From Rebecca billardiae RCC1528 (Eukaryota > Haptophyta): 64,000 bases of DNA. Shown here one piece after another: positions 19,886 to 31,100 of the stretch (its first letter is position 1; every line of letters begins with the position of its first letter). The position numbers were made by a program, and so were the translations under genes. The notes below the pieces were generated by a model. It had not been told where the DNA came from. It made no database searches and was given only the letters and a program-made list of their open reading frames with translations. The stretch spans positions 1,178,001-1,242,000 of the forward strand of contig OZ251222.1 of assembly GCA_965240325.2 (NCBI GenBank), written 5' to 3'.

Positions 19886-21724
19886 ATGACGAAATACCCG
19901 CGCGCGGCGACCGACATGCCGCGCGGCCGGCGGCTGTACGAGGAGGACGACTACGAGGAGGACTACTACGACGAGGAGGACTATGAGGACGACTACGCGC
20001 ACGGGGAGGTAGACGAGTCGGTCAAGCAGGCATGCATTGACGCCCTCCACGCCGCGCTCGGTGACTCCTTCACCGACTCGGAGCTGCGGAACGCTGCGGG
20101 TGCAAATGGATGGGACGTCAACGCGACGACGGCGTGGCTGCTCGAGCCTGCGCAGGCGCCCAAGCCGGTGGCCGAGCCGAAGCGCGCGCCGAACGAGCCG
20201 CCATCCGTGAAGGGTCTCAACCTCGCCTCGCCGTCCACGCCCGCTGCCAAGTCCAACACGGGCGGCTCGCAGGCCGGCTCCGGTGCCAAGGGCGGCTCGT
20301 CGCGCTCACAGAAGGGACGTGGCGGCGGCGGCGGCGGCGGTGCCGCCGCGGCGCAGAGCACGCCGGCGGCGCTCCCGCCACCGCCGCCGCCCCGCCCACC
20401 GCCGCCGCCCAGCCGCACGCTCAACCTCGTCGTCGTGGGGCACGTGGACGCGGGGAAGTCGACGCTGGTCGGGCGGCTGCTTTTCGAGGCGGGCGTGGTG
20501 AGCGACAAGGCGATGCAGAAGCTGCACCGCGAGGCGACGCAGGCGGGGAAGGGCTCGTTCGCCTTCGCGTGGCTCCTCGACGAGGACGCCTCCGAGCGCG
20601 CTCGCGGCCTCACCGTCGACGTCGCGCGCGCGCACGTCACGACGCCAGCACACGACGTGACGATTCTCGACACGCCCGGTCACCGAGACTTCGTGCCCGC
20701 GATGATCTCGGGCGCGGCGCAGGCGGACGCGACGCTGCTCGTGGCCAACGCGTCCCCCGGTGAGTTCGAGGCCGGCCTCTCCGCGCAGACCCGCGAGCAT
20801 ATGGTCCTCTGCCGCTCGCTCGGCGTCTCGAGTGTCGTGGTCGCCGTCAACCAAATCGACAAAATTAATTACGACCAGAACGCGTTCAGCCGGCTCACGG
20901 CCGCGCTGGACGAGCTGCTCGGCGCGGCGGGCTTCGCGGAGGGGTCGGTGCAGTACGTGCCGTGCTCCGCCTTCCACGGCGACAACATCTCCAAATGCGG
21001 CGAGCAGCTCGCCGCGTGGTGGTCCGGGCCGACCGTGCTGGGCGCGATCGACGCGATCGTAGCGCCCGTGCGCAGGGTGACTGACCCGGCGCGCGCGAGC
21101 GTGCGCGACGTGTACAAGTCGCGGCTCGGGCCGAACACGGTTGCGGTGCACGTGCACGCCGGCGCGGTGCACGCGGGCGATAAGCTGACGGTCCTCCCCG
21201 CGGGGGACCTTGTCGTCGTCAAGGCCATCGCCGTGCGCGGCGCGGCCGTCGACGCCGTGGGCGATGGCGACAGTGCCGAGCTGGCGGTGGTCCCAGCGGC
21301 GAGCGGCAGCTCTGCCACACTCGAGGGCGCGCAGCTCGGCCCCGGGAGCGTGCTGTGCGCGCCGCACGCGCCGTCGACGGTGGCGTCCGAATTCGAGGCA
21401 CAAATCCTCACCCTCAACCTGCCGCACCCGCTCGTGAAGGGCGAGGCTGTCGAGCTGCATGCGCACAGCCTGAGTGCACCGGCATCCGTCTCTCGTCTCG
21501 TGTGCCTGCTCGATGCCGCTGGGGCGATCGTCGCGCCCGCGGACGGGGCGTCGCGCCAGCCGCGCAGCCTGCCCTCCGCGCAGAATGCGATCGTCCGCGT
21601 CCGCCTCGCCGAGGCCCCCGTCTGCATCGAGACCTTCGCCTCGTGCCGTCCGCTGGCGCGCTTCTCGTTGCGCTCTCGCGGGCACACGCTCGTCGTTGGG
21701 ATTGTGACCGCGATCGTCCGCTGA
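19886..21724 (+). CDS. Hbs1-like translational GTPase (ribosome rescue)
   Basis: A 612-residue EF1A/eRF3-family GTPase. Residues 10-30 are rich in Tyr, Asp and Glu, and residues ~35-85 match the Hbs1 N-terminal UBA-like domain (GWDVNATTAWLLEP). A Gly/Pro linker leads to the G domain: G1 GHVDAGKS at ~185, switch I ERARGLTVDVA, G3 DTPGH at ~262 and G4 NQID at ~322, followed by EF-Tu-type domains 2 and 3. Hbs1 works with Dom34/Pelota to split stalled ribosomes in no-go and non-stop mRNA decay in the cytosol. The acidic Tyr-rich start plus the UBA-like domain separate it from eRF3 and EF1A. G4 is unusual: the family has NKxD, here the Lys is Gln. The upstream open frame to 19772 is ignored in favour of the ATG at 19886. 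Confidence 0.9.
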   Translation: MTKYPRAATDMPRGRRLYEEDDYEEDYYDEEDYEDDYAHGEVDESVKQACIDALHAALGDSFTDSELRNAAGANGWDVNATTAWLLEPAQAPKPVAEPKRAPNEPPSVKGLNLASPSTPAAKSNTGGSQAGSGAKGGSSRSQKGRGGGGGGGAAAAQSTPAALPPPPPPRPPPPPSRTLNLVVVGHVDAGKSTLVGRLLFEAGVVSDKAMQKLHREATQAGKGSFAFAWLLDEDASERARGLTVDVARAHVTTPAHDVTILDTPGHRDFVPAMISGAAQADATLLVANASPGEFEAGLSAQTREHMVLCRSLGVSSVVVAVNQIDKINYDQNAFSRLTAALDELLGAAGFAEGSVQYVPCSAFHGDNISKCGEQLAAWWSGPTVLGAIDAIVAPVRRVTDPARASVRDVYKSRLGPNTVAVHVHAGAVHAGDKLTVLPAGDLVVVKAIAVRGAAVDAVGDGDSAELAVVPAASGSSATLEGAQLGPGSVLCAPHAPSTVASEFEAQILTLNLPHPLVKGEAVELHAHSLSAPASVSRLVCLLDAAGAIVAPADGASRQPRSLPSAQNAIVRVRLAEAPVCIETFASCRPLARFSLRSRGHTLVVGIVTAIVR

Positions 21725-22348
21725 CGAGATCGATACTGCGTCCTGTCAGAGGCTGTGCCGATGCTGCGCGGGCGCCGCGCGGCGTCCACGCGCATAGGTG
21801 CCGGGGCGGGTGCTGCTGGCTCCTCGAGCCGGGTCGGTCGGCGGAATGGCTCGGTGCTCTCGCGCGCGATTCACACTGTACGGCTGCGGCGCTGCGCGGC
21901 CGAACCCCGGTGCCTGGTGGCGTCACTTGCTGCTGTCTTCATCAGTTCATGCCCAGCACTGCCAGTGCCACCCGTCTCCGAGCTCCCTATACAGTCAGCA
22001 AGGTTCGAGGCTTTGCTAGTCTGCTGCTGCTGTGTTTTATTGATGAATAAAATAAAATATATACGCATATCATAGCTTACTGTATCGATCGGCCATGATC
22101 GGCGTACATTATAAGTGTCATACTGAGTCGGACGTACACTGCGTAAAGTCTAGCTATACAGCCGGACGACGTGAGTACTGTGACACCCGCGCCGAACTAT
22201 TTGTGTCGTCCGGTCATCAGCATTATAGTCAGTGAGCTCAAAACCTGCCACGGCGCACCGGGTTTCGAGCCCCGCCAAAGCCGGGACGGCCTACTTGCAA
22301 ACGAGCCTGGGACGGGTGCGGCTGGCCGCGTAGCGAATATGGATGAGC
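21725..22348. other. Intergenic between convergent 3' ends
   Basis: Two genes end toward this region. Overlapping AATAAA hexamers at 22046-22056 may serve as a polyadenylation signal for the GTPase gene. A CTG run lies at 22021-22032. A copy of the GCTCAAAACCTGCC repeat lies at 22236-22249. No gene was recognised. Confidence 0.55.
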
Positions 22349-23879
22349 CTACTTCTTGAGCGGCTTGCGGCAGACGCAGAGGAACATCGGGGTGAAGGTG
22401 CCGGTGATGCCGCCCTGCGAGCAGCCAATGCCGCCCTGCTGCAGCATCTGCTGCACCTTGTAGGTGCCCTTCGGCGCCAGCCACAGGCCCTCCATGACCC
22501 ACAGCATGTTCTTCGTCAGCCACATGCCAATGCCTGCGCGGCGCGCACGCCCGCACGAGGACGAGGACGTGAGCGCACGGCGCGCGCGCGGGGGCGGGGG
22601 GTCGCTGCGCGGCGGCCGGCGGCGCGGCGCCTGCGTACGCCGCGGCGCGGGCGCGCACCCGTGAACTGGAAGCGCTGGGTCCACACTTTGTACGACGGCA
22701 CGAGCGGCAGGTACCAAGGCTCCCCCTGCCAGTTCTCGTCGAGCGCCATGTCGCGCGTGTGCAGCACGTCGAAGCCGACGTCCTTGAGCGCGGCGACGAC
22801 CTCCTGCGGGCGCGCCATGTCGGGCAGCCCGTCGCCCTCCTCGATCTGCTTCTTGATCTTGCGGTGCTCCGGCCGGCTCGCGTCGTACTTGTCCGTGAGG
22901 CACCACTCGTAGCACGCGAAGACCGCGCCCGGCTTCAGCACGCGCATGATCTCAGAGTAGACGCCCTGCCGCACGGGCGCGTGGCACGTGGCCTCGATGG
23001 CGTAGACGGCGTCGAACGAGCTGTCCTGGAACGGGCCCATCTGCATGAAGTCGCACTGCACCGAGCGCACCTGGTCGGCCAGCCCCATCTGCCGGTTGAT
23101 CTCGTTGGCGCGCTTCACCTGATATTCGTTCAACGTGATGCCAGTGATGTCGCAGCCGGTGAACCGCGCAATGTTGCGGTACGGGCCGCCGATGCCGCAG
23201 CCCACGTCGAGCACCTTCATGCCCGGCTTCACCTCGAGCATCGACGCCAGGTAGTGCTCGTGCCTCCGGATCGACTCGGGGAACGACTCGTTGAACTTCT
23301 TCTGCGCAAAGTGGAACGACTGGCCCCAGCCCCACTCGTAGAAGAGCGTCGCGAGCTCGTAGTACGCGTTGACCATCTTGGCGTACATCGAGTTGCGCTC
23401 GTCGACGCCGGCCTTGTCGCCCTCCTTCTCGTAGTCGCCGTTGTGGTGCTGCGCGGGCGTACGAGCGCGGGGCCACGGCGTGAGCCGCGTGCGCGCGCTG
23501 GCCGCGCATGCGCATCCGCGCGCGCCTCGCCGCGCGCGCGCCGCACCAACTTGTTGTAGTCGCCGATCCAGTCGTTGACGTTGATGCCACGCTTCGACTC
23601 CTGCCCGAGGAACGATTTGATCAGCGCGAGGCCGCCCGAGCCCGCGCCGCCGCCGCCCAGCTGCACCACAATAAGCAGCACAAACGCAGCCGCCACGCTC
23701 AGCGCAATGCCCGCCGTCGTGTGCTGGCTCTCAGGGACGCCGTAGCGGTTGAAGAGCTCAGTCACCGGGTGCGGAGGTGGTGCTGGCGGCGCCGCAGCCT
23801 TCTTCTTGCCGAAGGCATCGGCCGGCTGCGCCGCGAGGGCGAGCGCGAGCGCGAAGGCGGCGGTCGCAATCACGCGCAT
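22349..23879 (-). CDS. Sterol C-24 methyltransferase (ERG6/SMT family), three exons
   Basis: Exons 23879-23547, 23448-22659 and 22533-22349 join in frame to give 435 residues. Introns of 98 bp (23449-23546) and 125 bp (22534-22658) have GTGCG donors and GCGCAG acceptors. The enzyme transfers methyl from S-adenosylmethionine to C-24 of the sterol side chain. Residues 1-22 look like a signal or anchor sequence and ~54-76 like a second membrane segment. Family motifs follow: FYEWGWGQSFHF (sterol-binding region), LDVGCGIGGPYRNIA (SAM motif I), YAIEATCHAP and YEWCLTDKYD. The SMT C-terminal domain is split by intron 2 and ends LAPKGTY...FTPMF...RKPLKK. It is not possible to say from sequence alone whether it performs the first or second alkylation. 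Its upstream DNA is duplicated before the pecanex-like gene. Confidence 0.93.
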
Positions 23880-24145
23880 CTGTGCTCAAGATACTTGTCC
23901 GATGCGTCGGCTGCGGGCTTGATGCCGTCCGGCGGGTGGGCTTTTTCGCCGCGCCGCCCTTCTAAACCTGTCCGGCGACGACAAGGCTCCCGAGCGACTG
24001 CTCACCACGTGCCACGCTGACGAGGCCGTCGCAACCGCGATTCCCTCACCAACGAGCTGGCGCGTGCTAGAGGGATCTGAGTGGGATACTTATGGATCCC
24101 GTCCTGAGTGCAACCGTTATTGGGCGGGCGCGTGCAGGCCGTGTG

Positions 24146-25002
24146 GAGGGACCACGACCGAACTCGTGCCAGAGGAGGTGGGGGTCGCACTGGCACCTCC
24201 TCTGGCCGACCCCCACCTCCTCTGGGGCTCCAGAGGAGGTGGGGGTCAGTGGCGCCGCGGCTGGGAGGCGCGGGGCCGACGCGGGTGCGTGCCGCGAGCC
24301 CTCGTCTCGGGCGCGCATCACCGCGTGCACAGCGCGCGCGGGCGCCCTGGCGCGCGCGCATCGCCTGCGTGCACTGAGTGAGCCTCAATCTCCCGCTGCG
24401 CGCTGCCTCGAACGCGCATCGCCACTCGCACGCGCAGGCCTGCCGCGCACGGCTTGGGCTTTTGAGCACCGGCTGGCGGCGGCGCGCCGGGTGAGGGCTC
24501 GGCCGGTGATGCGGCCTTCGCCCTGACCGAGACTTGGCGGAGGCGTGGGTAGTGCCGTCGCCTGCCCGGATCCCGGGCCTCGCCGTCAGAGTGTACACGC
24601 GAGGCGCGCTGTCGTGGTCGACAGGTGAGGCGGTGCGCGCTCGCCCTCGAGCGGGCAGCGGACGTACCGGCAGGCGCGCGCGAGCACAGCGGGGCTGTCG
24701 AGCTGCTTCCGGCTGGGTAGATCGACGGCGCATGCCCTGGCCCTGGTCTGGGAGGCCTGCGCGGGTTCGGAGACCGGTGAACGCTCGGCGCGGACCCATG
24801 TCTTGCCGGGCACGGTTGCGCGACAGCTCGGCTGAGCCAGTCTCGAGGATGAGTGGCATCAGAGCGCTTGCCGGCGTGCTGGCGGGCTCAACCACCGGGC
24901 CGATGCCCACGCCATGGCCGGGATGCGACCAGCCCCGGAGTCCTCCGCAGCCGCCTGCCGCCGTCGACCCGCCGCCCAAGGCCCGCGGCCGGCGGGCCGC
25001 GC
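24146..25002 (-). repeat. 857-bp inverted duplication, left arm
   Basis: Exactly matches the reverse complement of 27132-27988 wherever compared, including both boundaries. The arm starts 267 bp upstream of the sterol methyltransferase start codon. Read toward that gene it has the same orientation as the other arm has toward the pecanex-like gene. Open frames inside are Arg/Ala/Pro-rich and mirrored in the other arm; they are not supported as genes. Confidence 0.93.
24169..24247. repeat. Nested strong hairpins in the left arm
   Basis: GACCCCCACCTCCTCTGG at 24208-24225 pairs perfectly with 24230-24247 across a 4-nt loop. A second stem CCAGAGGAGGTG pairs with CACCTCCTCTGG across 13 nt at 24169-24205. 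The four copies of the same AGAGGAGGTG core can pair in alternative ways. The same structure is repeated in the right arm at about 27887-27965. Confidence 0.85.
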
Positions 25003-25990
25003 GGCGGATGGCCAGAGGAGCAGGCGGTCGAGCGGGCTGGGCGGCAGCGAGGGTGGTGGGGATGGAGGCGGGCTCGGCGGCGGAGGCGGCGGAGGCGGGC
25101 TTGATAGCGGGCTCGGCGTCGGCGAGGATGGCGGTTTCGGTGCCGGCGATGACGGTGGGCTCGGCGGTGAGCTCGGCGGTGGCTAACGTGGCAGACTTGG
25201 CGGTGGGATCGGTTGCCGGCTTGGTGGCAGCGCAGGCGGCGGCGACGGTAGCGGGCTCGGCAGCGAGCTCGGCGGCGTGGTCGGAGGCGGTGCTGATGGC
25301 GGCGATGATGGTAGCGGGCTTGTTGGTGGCGATGTAGGCAGCGACGGCTGCAGGCTCAGCGGCGGGCTGTGTGGCGGCGATGTAGGCGGTGATGACGGTG
25401 GTGGGCTCAGCAGCGGGGTCGGTAGCGGCGACGGCAGCGGCAGGCTCGAGGTGGGCTTAGTGGCGGTGATGGCGGCCGGGCTCGGCGATGGACTTTGCGG
25501 CGGTGCGCTCGGGGGCGGAGTCGGTGGCGGCGAAGGGGGCGAACCCAGCGCTAGGCTTGGCGCTGGGGTGGATGAGACGGGCTTGGTTGTCCGTGGTGGG
25601 CTTGGTGGCGGCGACTTGGCGACGATGGCTGTGAGCGGCGGGGTGGCCGTGAGCTCGGCAGCGGTGACGGTGGCTCGGGAACGGTGGCTGGCTCGGCGGC
25701 GGGTTCAGCGGCCGCGACGGAGACGGGCTGTGAGGCGGCTAGGGCGGCGGTGCGGGGCGAGACTACTGCGTCACTGTCACCCTTGGTCAGAGCTTGGCAG
25801 GGACACAGCGCGGCCAAGCTCCGGGCGTTGGTGCTGCCGCCAGGTTCGGGCCGCAGGCCACCCACTCGGCAAAGCTTGGGCGGCAGCGATGCCCAGACAT
25901 GAAGGAGGGCACTGCGGGATCGCTGCGTCACCTCAGGAAGTCTGAGTCAATGAGAGAGACGATCGTCACCGCCCAGTCTGGGGAAGTCTG
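25003..25990. repeat. Degenerate GGCTCGGCGGYG minisatellite
   Basis: From about 25070 to 25730, loosely repeating GGGCTCGGCGGTGG/GCGGCGATG units give Gly/Asp/Val or Ala/Ser/Val-rich translations in two frames. The units drift too much for a clean period, and no domain is present, so no gene is called. It lies in the spacer between the 857-bp arms. Confidence 0.6.
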
Positions 25991-27131
25991 ATGAACTGAC
26001 TTAGACTACTTAGCGACCGTAGGCTGCTGCTCGGCATCCGACCTAGCACCAGCGCGGCGCAGTACGTATCGATTATTGAGTCATTGCGCGGACCAGCAGC
26101 ATAAGATGTCATCGCGACTCAGAGTTCGTCACGTGCCACTCAACCGCGTCCCACCCGCCCCACTGCCACCTTGGGCAAGCGCCTGCAGACGATACGGCGG
26201 GCCAGCATCATAAAATCTGCGCTCCTGCTGAGTGCTGGCTGATTATGACTGCGTCAGACGACTGCGCGCTGCAGTCGCAGCCATACCGTACATACGCTTT
26301 CAGCGGGACTACACGCGAGTTGTTCTGCCTTCTAACTGTGCCGGCAAGTGGCGCGTCGATTCTGGCGTCAGTAGCACGTGACGACTCGATTGATCACGAC
26401 GAGTGGCCCTTCTCAAGCAAGTTCAGCAGCATTAGAAGTATAGCCTACACTCGTCCGTCATCGTCTGGTTCCCCTGAGATGTCTTCTGGAATGCATCAGC
26501 GACATGCTCCCGCGGCCTGGTCAGTGGTCCAAGCCAGTCACATCCGGCAGCCTGACATCATCCCACATGCCGCGCGGGCAGAGAGGCGCGCTATGCCCAC
26601 GCGACTGGCATCCTAGAAGCTGCCGTGACGGAACGAGTGTCAGCAGTGGACCGCCGGCCGGTGCCGCGCGCCGCACCGCCGGGCCCAATGGCAACGAACA
26701 CCCGGTGGCCGGCGGTGCGGCCCTAGGCTAGTGCGGCAGATCTATCGCGTATAGAAAGACCGGCCGTGACGCGCTCGGCGCCACGTACATTTGGACGCGG
26801 CAATGAGCAGCATGCACCACCGTCCGGCCGTCCCAGGTCACTGTCGTCGGCAGCCAGCCGGCGCCGCGCACGATGGCGCCGGGCGCTCGCAGCTGAAGGA
26901 GTCCCGCCATCAAGGATTGATTGTCAAGTCGTCAGCCGACGACTGGGAAGCTGAGCCTGATGCTGCCCGCTGCCGGGTCGCGGGATGAATGACGAGCAGC
27001 CTACGGTCCGTGAACCTGCGTCAGCTCCTAGAACTCTTCCAGACGTGGTGAGGATATCCCTCACGAACTCAGCCCTCTCGCGCTGACGCAGGGCGTCCTG
27101 CGGCCTGCTGCGTGCCGCGGGCTATCGGACA
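25991..27131. other. Spacer between the inverted arms, nothing recognised
   Basis: Mixed-composition DNA with short open frames on both strands and no recognisable protein, RNA or tandem repeat. A GC-rich imperfect palindrome lies around 26650-26725. Confidence 0.4.
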
Positions 27132-27988
27132 GCGCGGCCCGCCGGCCGCGGGCCTTGGGCGGCGGGTCGACGGCGGCAGGCGGCTGCGGAGGACTCCGGG
27201 GCTGGTCGCATCCCGGCCATGGCGTGGGCATCGGCCCGGTGGTTGAGCCCGCCAGCACGCCGGCAAGCGCTCTGATGCCACTCATCCTCGAGACTGGCTC
27301 AGCCGAGCTGTCGCGCAACCGTGCCCGGCAAGACATGGGTCCGCGCCGAGCGTTCACCGGTCTCCGAACCCGCGCAGGCCTCCCAGACCAGGGCCAGGGC
27401 ATGCGCCGTCGATCTACCCAGCCGGAAGCAGCTCGACAGCCCCGCTGTGCTCGCGCGCGCCTGCCGGTACGTCCGCTGCCCGCTCGAGGGCGAGCGCGCA
27501 CCGCCTCACCTGTCGACCACGACAGCGCGCCTCGCGTGTACACTCTGACGGCGAGGCCCGGGATCCGGGCAGGCGACGGCACTACCCACGCCTCCGCCAA
27601 GTCTCGGTCAGGGCGAAGGCCGCATCACCGGCCGAGCCCTCACCCGGCGCGCCGCCGCCAGCCGGTGCTCAAAAGCCCAAGCCGTGCGCGGCAGGCCTGC
27701 GCGTGCGAGTGGCGATGCGCGTTCGAGGCAGCGCGCAGCGGGAGATTGAGGCTCACTCAGTGCACGCAGGCGATGCGCGCGCGCCAGGGCGCCCGCGCGC
27801 GCTGTGCACGCGGTGATGCGCGCCCGAGACGAGGGCTCGCGGCACGCACCCGCGTCGGCCCCGCGCCTCCCAGCCGCGGCGCCACTGACCCCCACCTCCT
27901 CTGGAGCCCCAGAGGAGGTGGGGGTCGGCCAGAGGAGGTGCCAGTGCGACCCCCACCTCCTCTGGCACGAGTTCGGTCGTGGTCCCTC
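27132..27988 (+). repeat. 857-bp inverted duplication, right arm
   Basis: Inverted partner of 24146-25002. Its outer end lies 171 bp before the pecanex-like start codon. The lack of visible divergence implies a recent duplication or ongoing gene conversion. Confidence 0.93.
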
Positions 27989-28159
27989 GTGTGGCACGAT
28001 GGCGGCGGCCGTGGGAAAAATTAATATGCGTCTTTGGTCTTTTTTGCTCTCGCCGCAGCGCTATTCTTTATTTCGCCCCCAGCAGGAAGGCGTTGCGCCG
28101 CCCCTTGGCTGGCAGCCTGCCGGGACCGCGGTGAACGGCGGGGGGGGCGACCCTGCGAC
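27989..28159 (+). promoter_or_regulatory. Upstream region of the pecanex-like gene
   Basis: A short leader holding GCACGATGGCGGCGGCC at about 27992, the same CACGATGGCGGC core as the megasatellite palindrome, and an AT-richer patch (AAAAATTAATATGCG) at about 28016. Promoter function is inferred from position only. Confidence 0.35.
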
Positions 28160-31100
28160 ATGCCCATCACGGGGCGGGCACCCGTGATCAACGCGGACAA
28201 GAGGCGGCTCGCGGAGCGCCGCTTGACCCAGGTCGTCGCGGGCGGCTTCAACTTCCACGTGCCGCGTGTAGTCATCGGCGCGCAGGCGGCGGTTGCGCTC
28301 GCGGCGTTGCTGCCATGCGCGCTGGGCATCGCGCTGCCCGTGTTCCTGCCCGGGGTGGCGGGCCAGGCCGCGGCGGCCGGTACGTTCGCCCTGCTTGTGC
28401 TCGTGATCAACGTGCTCCTTCCCCGCCTCGTGACGCCCTCCGTCCAGGTGTGCTGCGCGGCGCGCGCGTGCGCGCGGCGATTGATGCGCTTGGCCCGGTT
28501 CGGCGGTGCGTGATGCGGCGCCGCGCCCCACGCGACGACTGCGGACCGCCGACGCGCGCGCAGGTCTCCGTGCTCATCGATGACGAGACAGAGGACGACG
28601 ACCGCGCGCACGCCACGCCCGCCGACGCGCTCGCCTTCATCGCGGTGCGCAAGGGCGCTGTGCCTGCGCTGTGCCACGCGCTCGCAGGCGGCGCGCTGCT
28701 CGCGCTCGGCGCGCAGGCGTGCTCGTTGCGGGCGGCCGAGGCGGCGATCGGTCCGGCGGGCCCGATACTGCTCCTCTTCTGGTGGCCCCACATCTGGCTC
28801 GCGCTGCTGCCGCTCCTCCTCGCGCGCTCGGCAGTCACCGCCGGCACGAACGTCGCGAGCTTTGACACTTCAGACGGCAGCGGGCTCGCGCGCGCGTCGC
28901 GTGCGCTGTACGCGCTGGGGGCGTGCGCGCTGATCGGCGCGGGCGGCCCCGTTGGCGTGGGCGCGGGCACGGCGCTGCTCGTCTCGCTGCTCCTGCTCTG
29001 GCCCGCCGGCACGCTGCCGCACGCGCGCGTGCTGTGCGCGTGGCTCGCCGAGCAGTGGCTCGTGCACGCGCACGGCGGATCACCGTGCGCCTCGGACGCG
29101 CGCACGGCGCTGTCGATCGCGCTGGGCCTCGGCGGCGCGCTGGCCGTCGCGATCGGCGCGGTGGGAGGCGGCGCGCTCGAGGTCGTCCTTGCGTGCGCCC
29201 TGGGCCACCTCCTCGCGCTCCCGCTGCCCCCCGTCCACGGCGCGGCCGTGCCGCCGACCGCGCCGCCGCCCGCCTCGGTGTCCGCGCCCGCGGAGACTGG
29301 CGTGGCCGCGCGCGCGCGGCTCACGCCGCCGCCGGCCGCGCGGCGCGCGGGTGCGACGCTGGACTGGGTGCTCGCCGTCGGCGTGGGCGGCGGCGGCGCG
29401 CTCGGCCTCGCGAGCGCGCACGCGTCCATCACCGAGCCCGGCGCGCGCGCCGTGATCACAGCCGTGCCAGAGGTGCTGCTGCTGGGGCTCTGGGCAGCGC
29501 ACGCGCTCAGCGCGCGGCTGCAGCGGCCCGCGTGGGCGCGCGGGCTGCTGCGCGTGCCCGCGGCCGCGTCGACGCCCGCCGCGCGCGAGCGGCTGCGCCG
29601 CGTCCACCGCGCGCTGCAGCTGCCGCTCCCCCTCTGCACCGTCCTCGTGCTGGGCGCGAGGCTGGCGATCGCGCGAGGCGCGCACGGCGCGGCGAGCCCT
29701 CCGCCGCTGCTCGGCGGCGGCGGCGCGGCGGCGCTGGCGTACGCGGTGCTGCTCGGCCGCGCGCTGCGCTGGCCGTGGCAGGCGCCCGCGCGCGCCGCGC
29801 TCGAGGCGCTGCTCATCGTGTGGCTGCACCGAGCCGGCGCCTTCGGCTCGGCGCCGCCGGCGGGCGCGGGCGCGGACGCGCCCGCGGTGGCCGAGGCCGC
29901 TCCGCTTGCACTCGCGCAGGCACTCGCGCTCTGCGCGTTCGCGCACGACCGCGCGCGGCGGTTCGTCGCGAACGTGCACGCGCAGTGCGTGCTGCTCTTC
30001 GGCATCCTGCACGAGCCGAAGCAGCGCTTCGCGCGCGACGAGCTCGTCCTGCGCGCCTCGAAGGCGTGCGCGCCACTTCTCGGAAGCGTCGCGGCCGTCG
30101 CCGCGCTCCTGGCAGCGCCTCTGGAGCCTGTGCTCGGCCTGCCCGTGTTCGTGGTGGGGCACCCGCGGCCTGCGCGGTTCTGGCCGTCGGCGCGCGCCGG
30201 CCGCGCCGCGCTCGCGATCGACGGCGCGATGGGCGCGCCCGAGCCGCCCGCGGGGCCGTCCGCGCCCATCGCGCCCGAGCCCGCCTCCGCGCCGACCGCG
30301 GACGACCTCGCTGAGCGCGGCGACGCAGCTGCCTACTCGCAGCTGGTGGACGAGCTCACGTCGGTGGTGCTGCCGCTCGCGCTGGCGGACGGCAGCGTGG
30401 GCGGCGGCGACGGCGCGGGCGCGGCGGGCGGCTCGCTGCTCCTCGTCCGCCTCGACGACTCCATCGCCGTCGTGCAGGTGCTCGAAGGCGGGTACAGGCA
30501 CGCGACGCTGCTGCTGCGCGGGCTCGAGCGCGTCGCGACGAGCTGCCACAACGTGGAGGGCGGCGCGCTCGACGCGCTGAACGAGCGCGTGCTCGACGCG
30601 CCGCAGGGCGGGCGGGCGGGCGACGCCGCGCCCGCCTCGCCGCGGCCCGCGCACCGCCGCGACTCGGACGACGACTCCGACGACGACGAGCGCGCGCGGC
30701 CGCGCGGAGGCGGCGGCGGCGGCGGCGGGCGAAGTGGTAGCGACGCCGCGCCGCCCGAGAGCGCCCTGGATGCGGAGGGCGTGTACGCGATGGGCGCGTA
30801 CGCGCCGCTCGCGCGCGTCGGCGTGCACGCGTACGCCACGGCGAACGCGACGCTCTCGGGCGTGCTGCAGTCGCGCGACCGCCTGCAGCTCGTGTCCGAC
30901 GCACTCCTGTTCGCACTTGTGTACGCTGTGCGCTACAAGCAGCGCGCGGCCGAGCGCGGCGGCGGGCTCCCGGTGGAGTGGTTCGAGCTGATCGCGGACT
31001 TCGCCGACCCGGACATCAACGCGGCGTCGTCCGCGCCCAAGCCCGAGCGCACGGCGGGCGGCGGCAGCGCGCGCCCCGTGCCCGCGCAGGCCGCAGGGCT

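Noticed and set aside
20306-21685. Long minus-strand frame opposite the Hbs1-like gene
   Set aside because: Arg/His-rich shadow of a strongly supported plus-strand gene.
22236-22290. tRNA-like B-box sequence GGTTTCGAGCC
   Set aside because: No acceptor stem, anticodon arm or A-box could be fitted around it; treated as a dispersed repeat.
24534-25945. Ala/Ser/Val and Gly/Asp-rich open frames
   Set aside because: They follow a degenerate minisatellite, are open in more than one frame and have no recognisable domain.
24002-28024. Paired 289-325-codon frames with the same protein on opposite strands
   Set aside because: They lie in the 857-bp inverted duplication; composition is Arg/Ala/Pro-rich and mirrors frames on the other strand, so they look like shadows.
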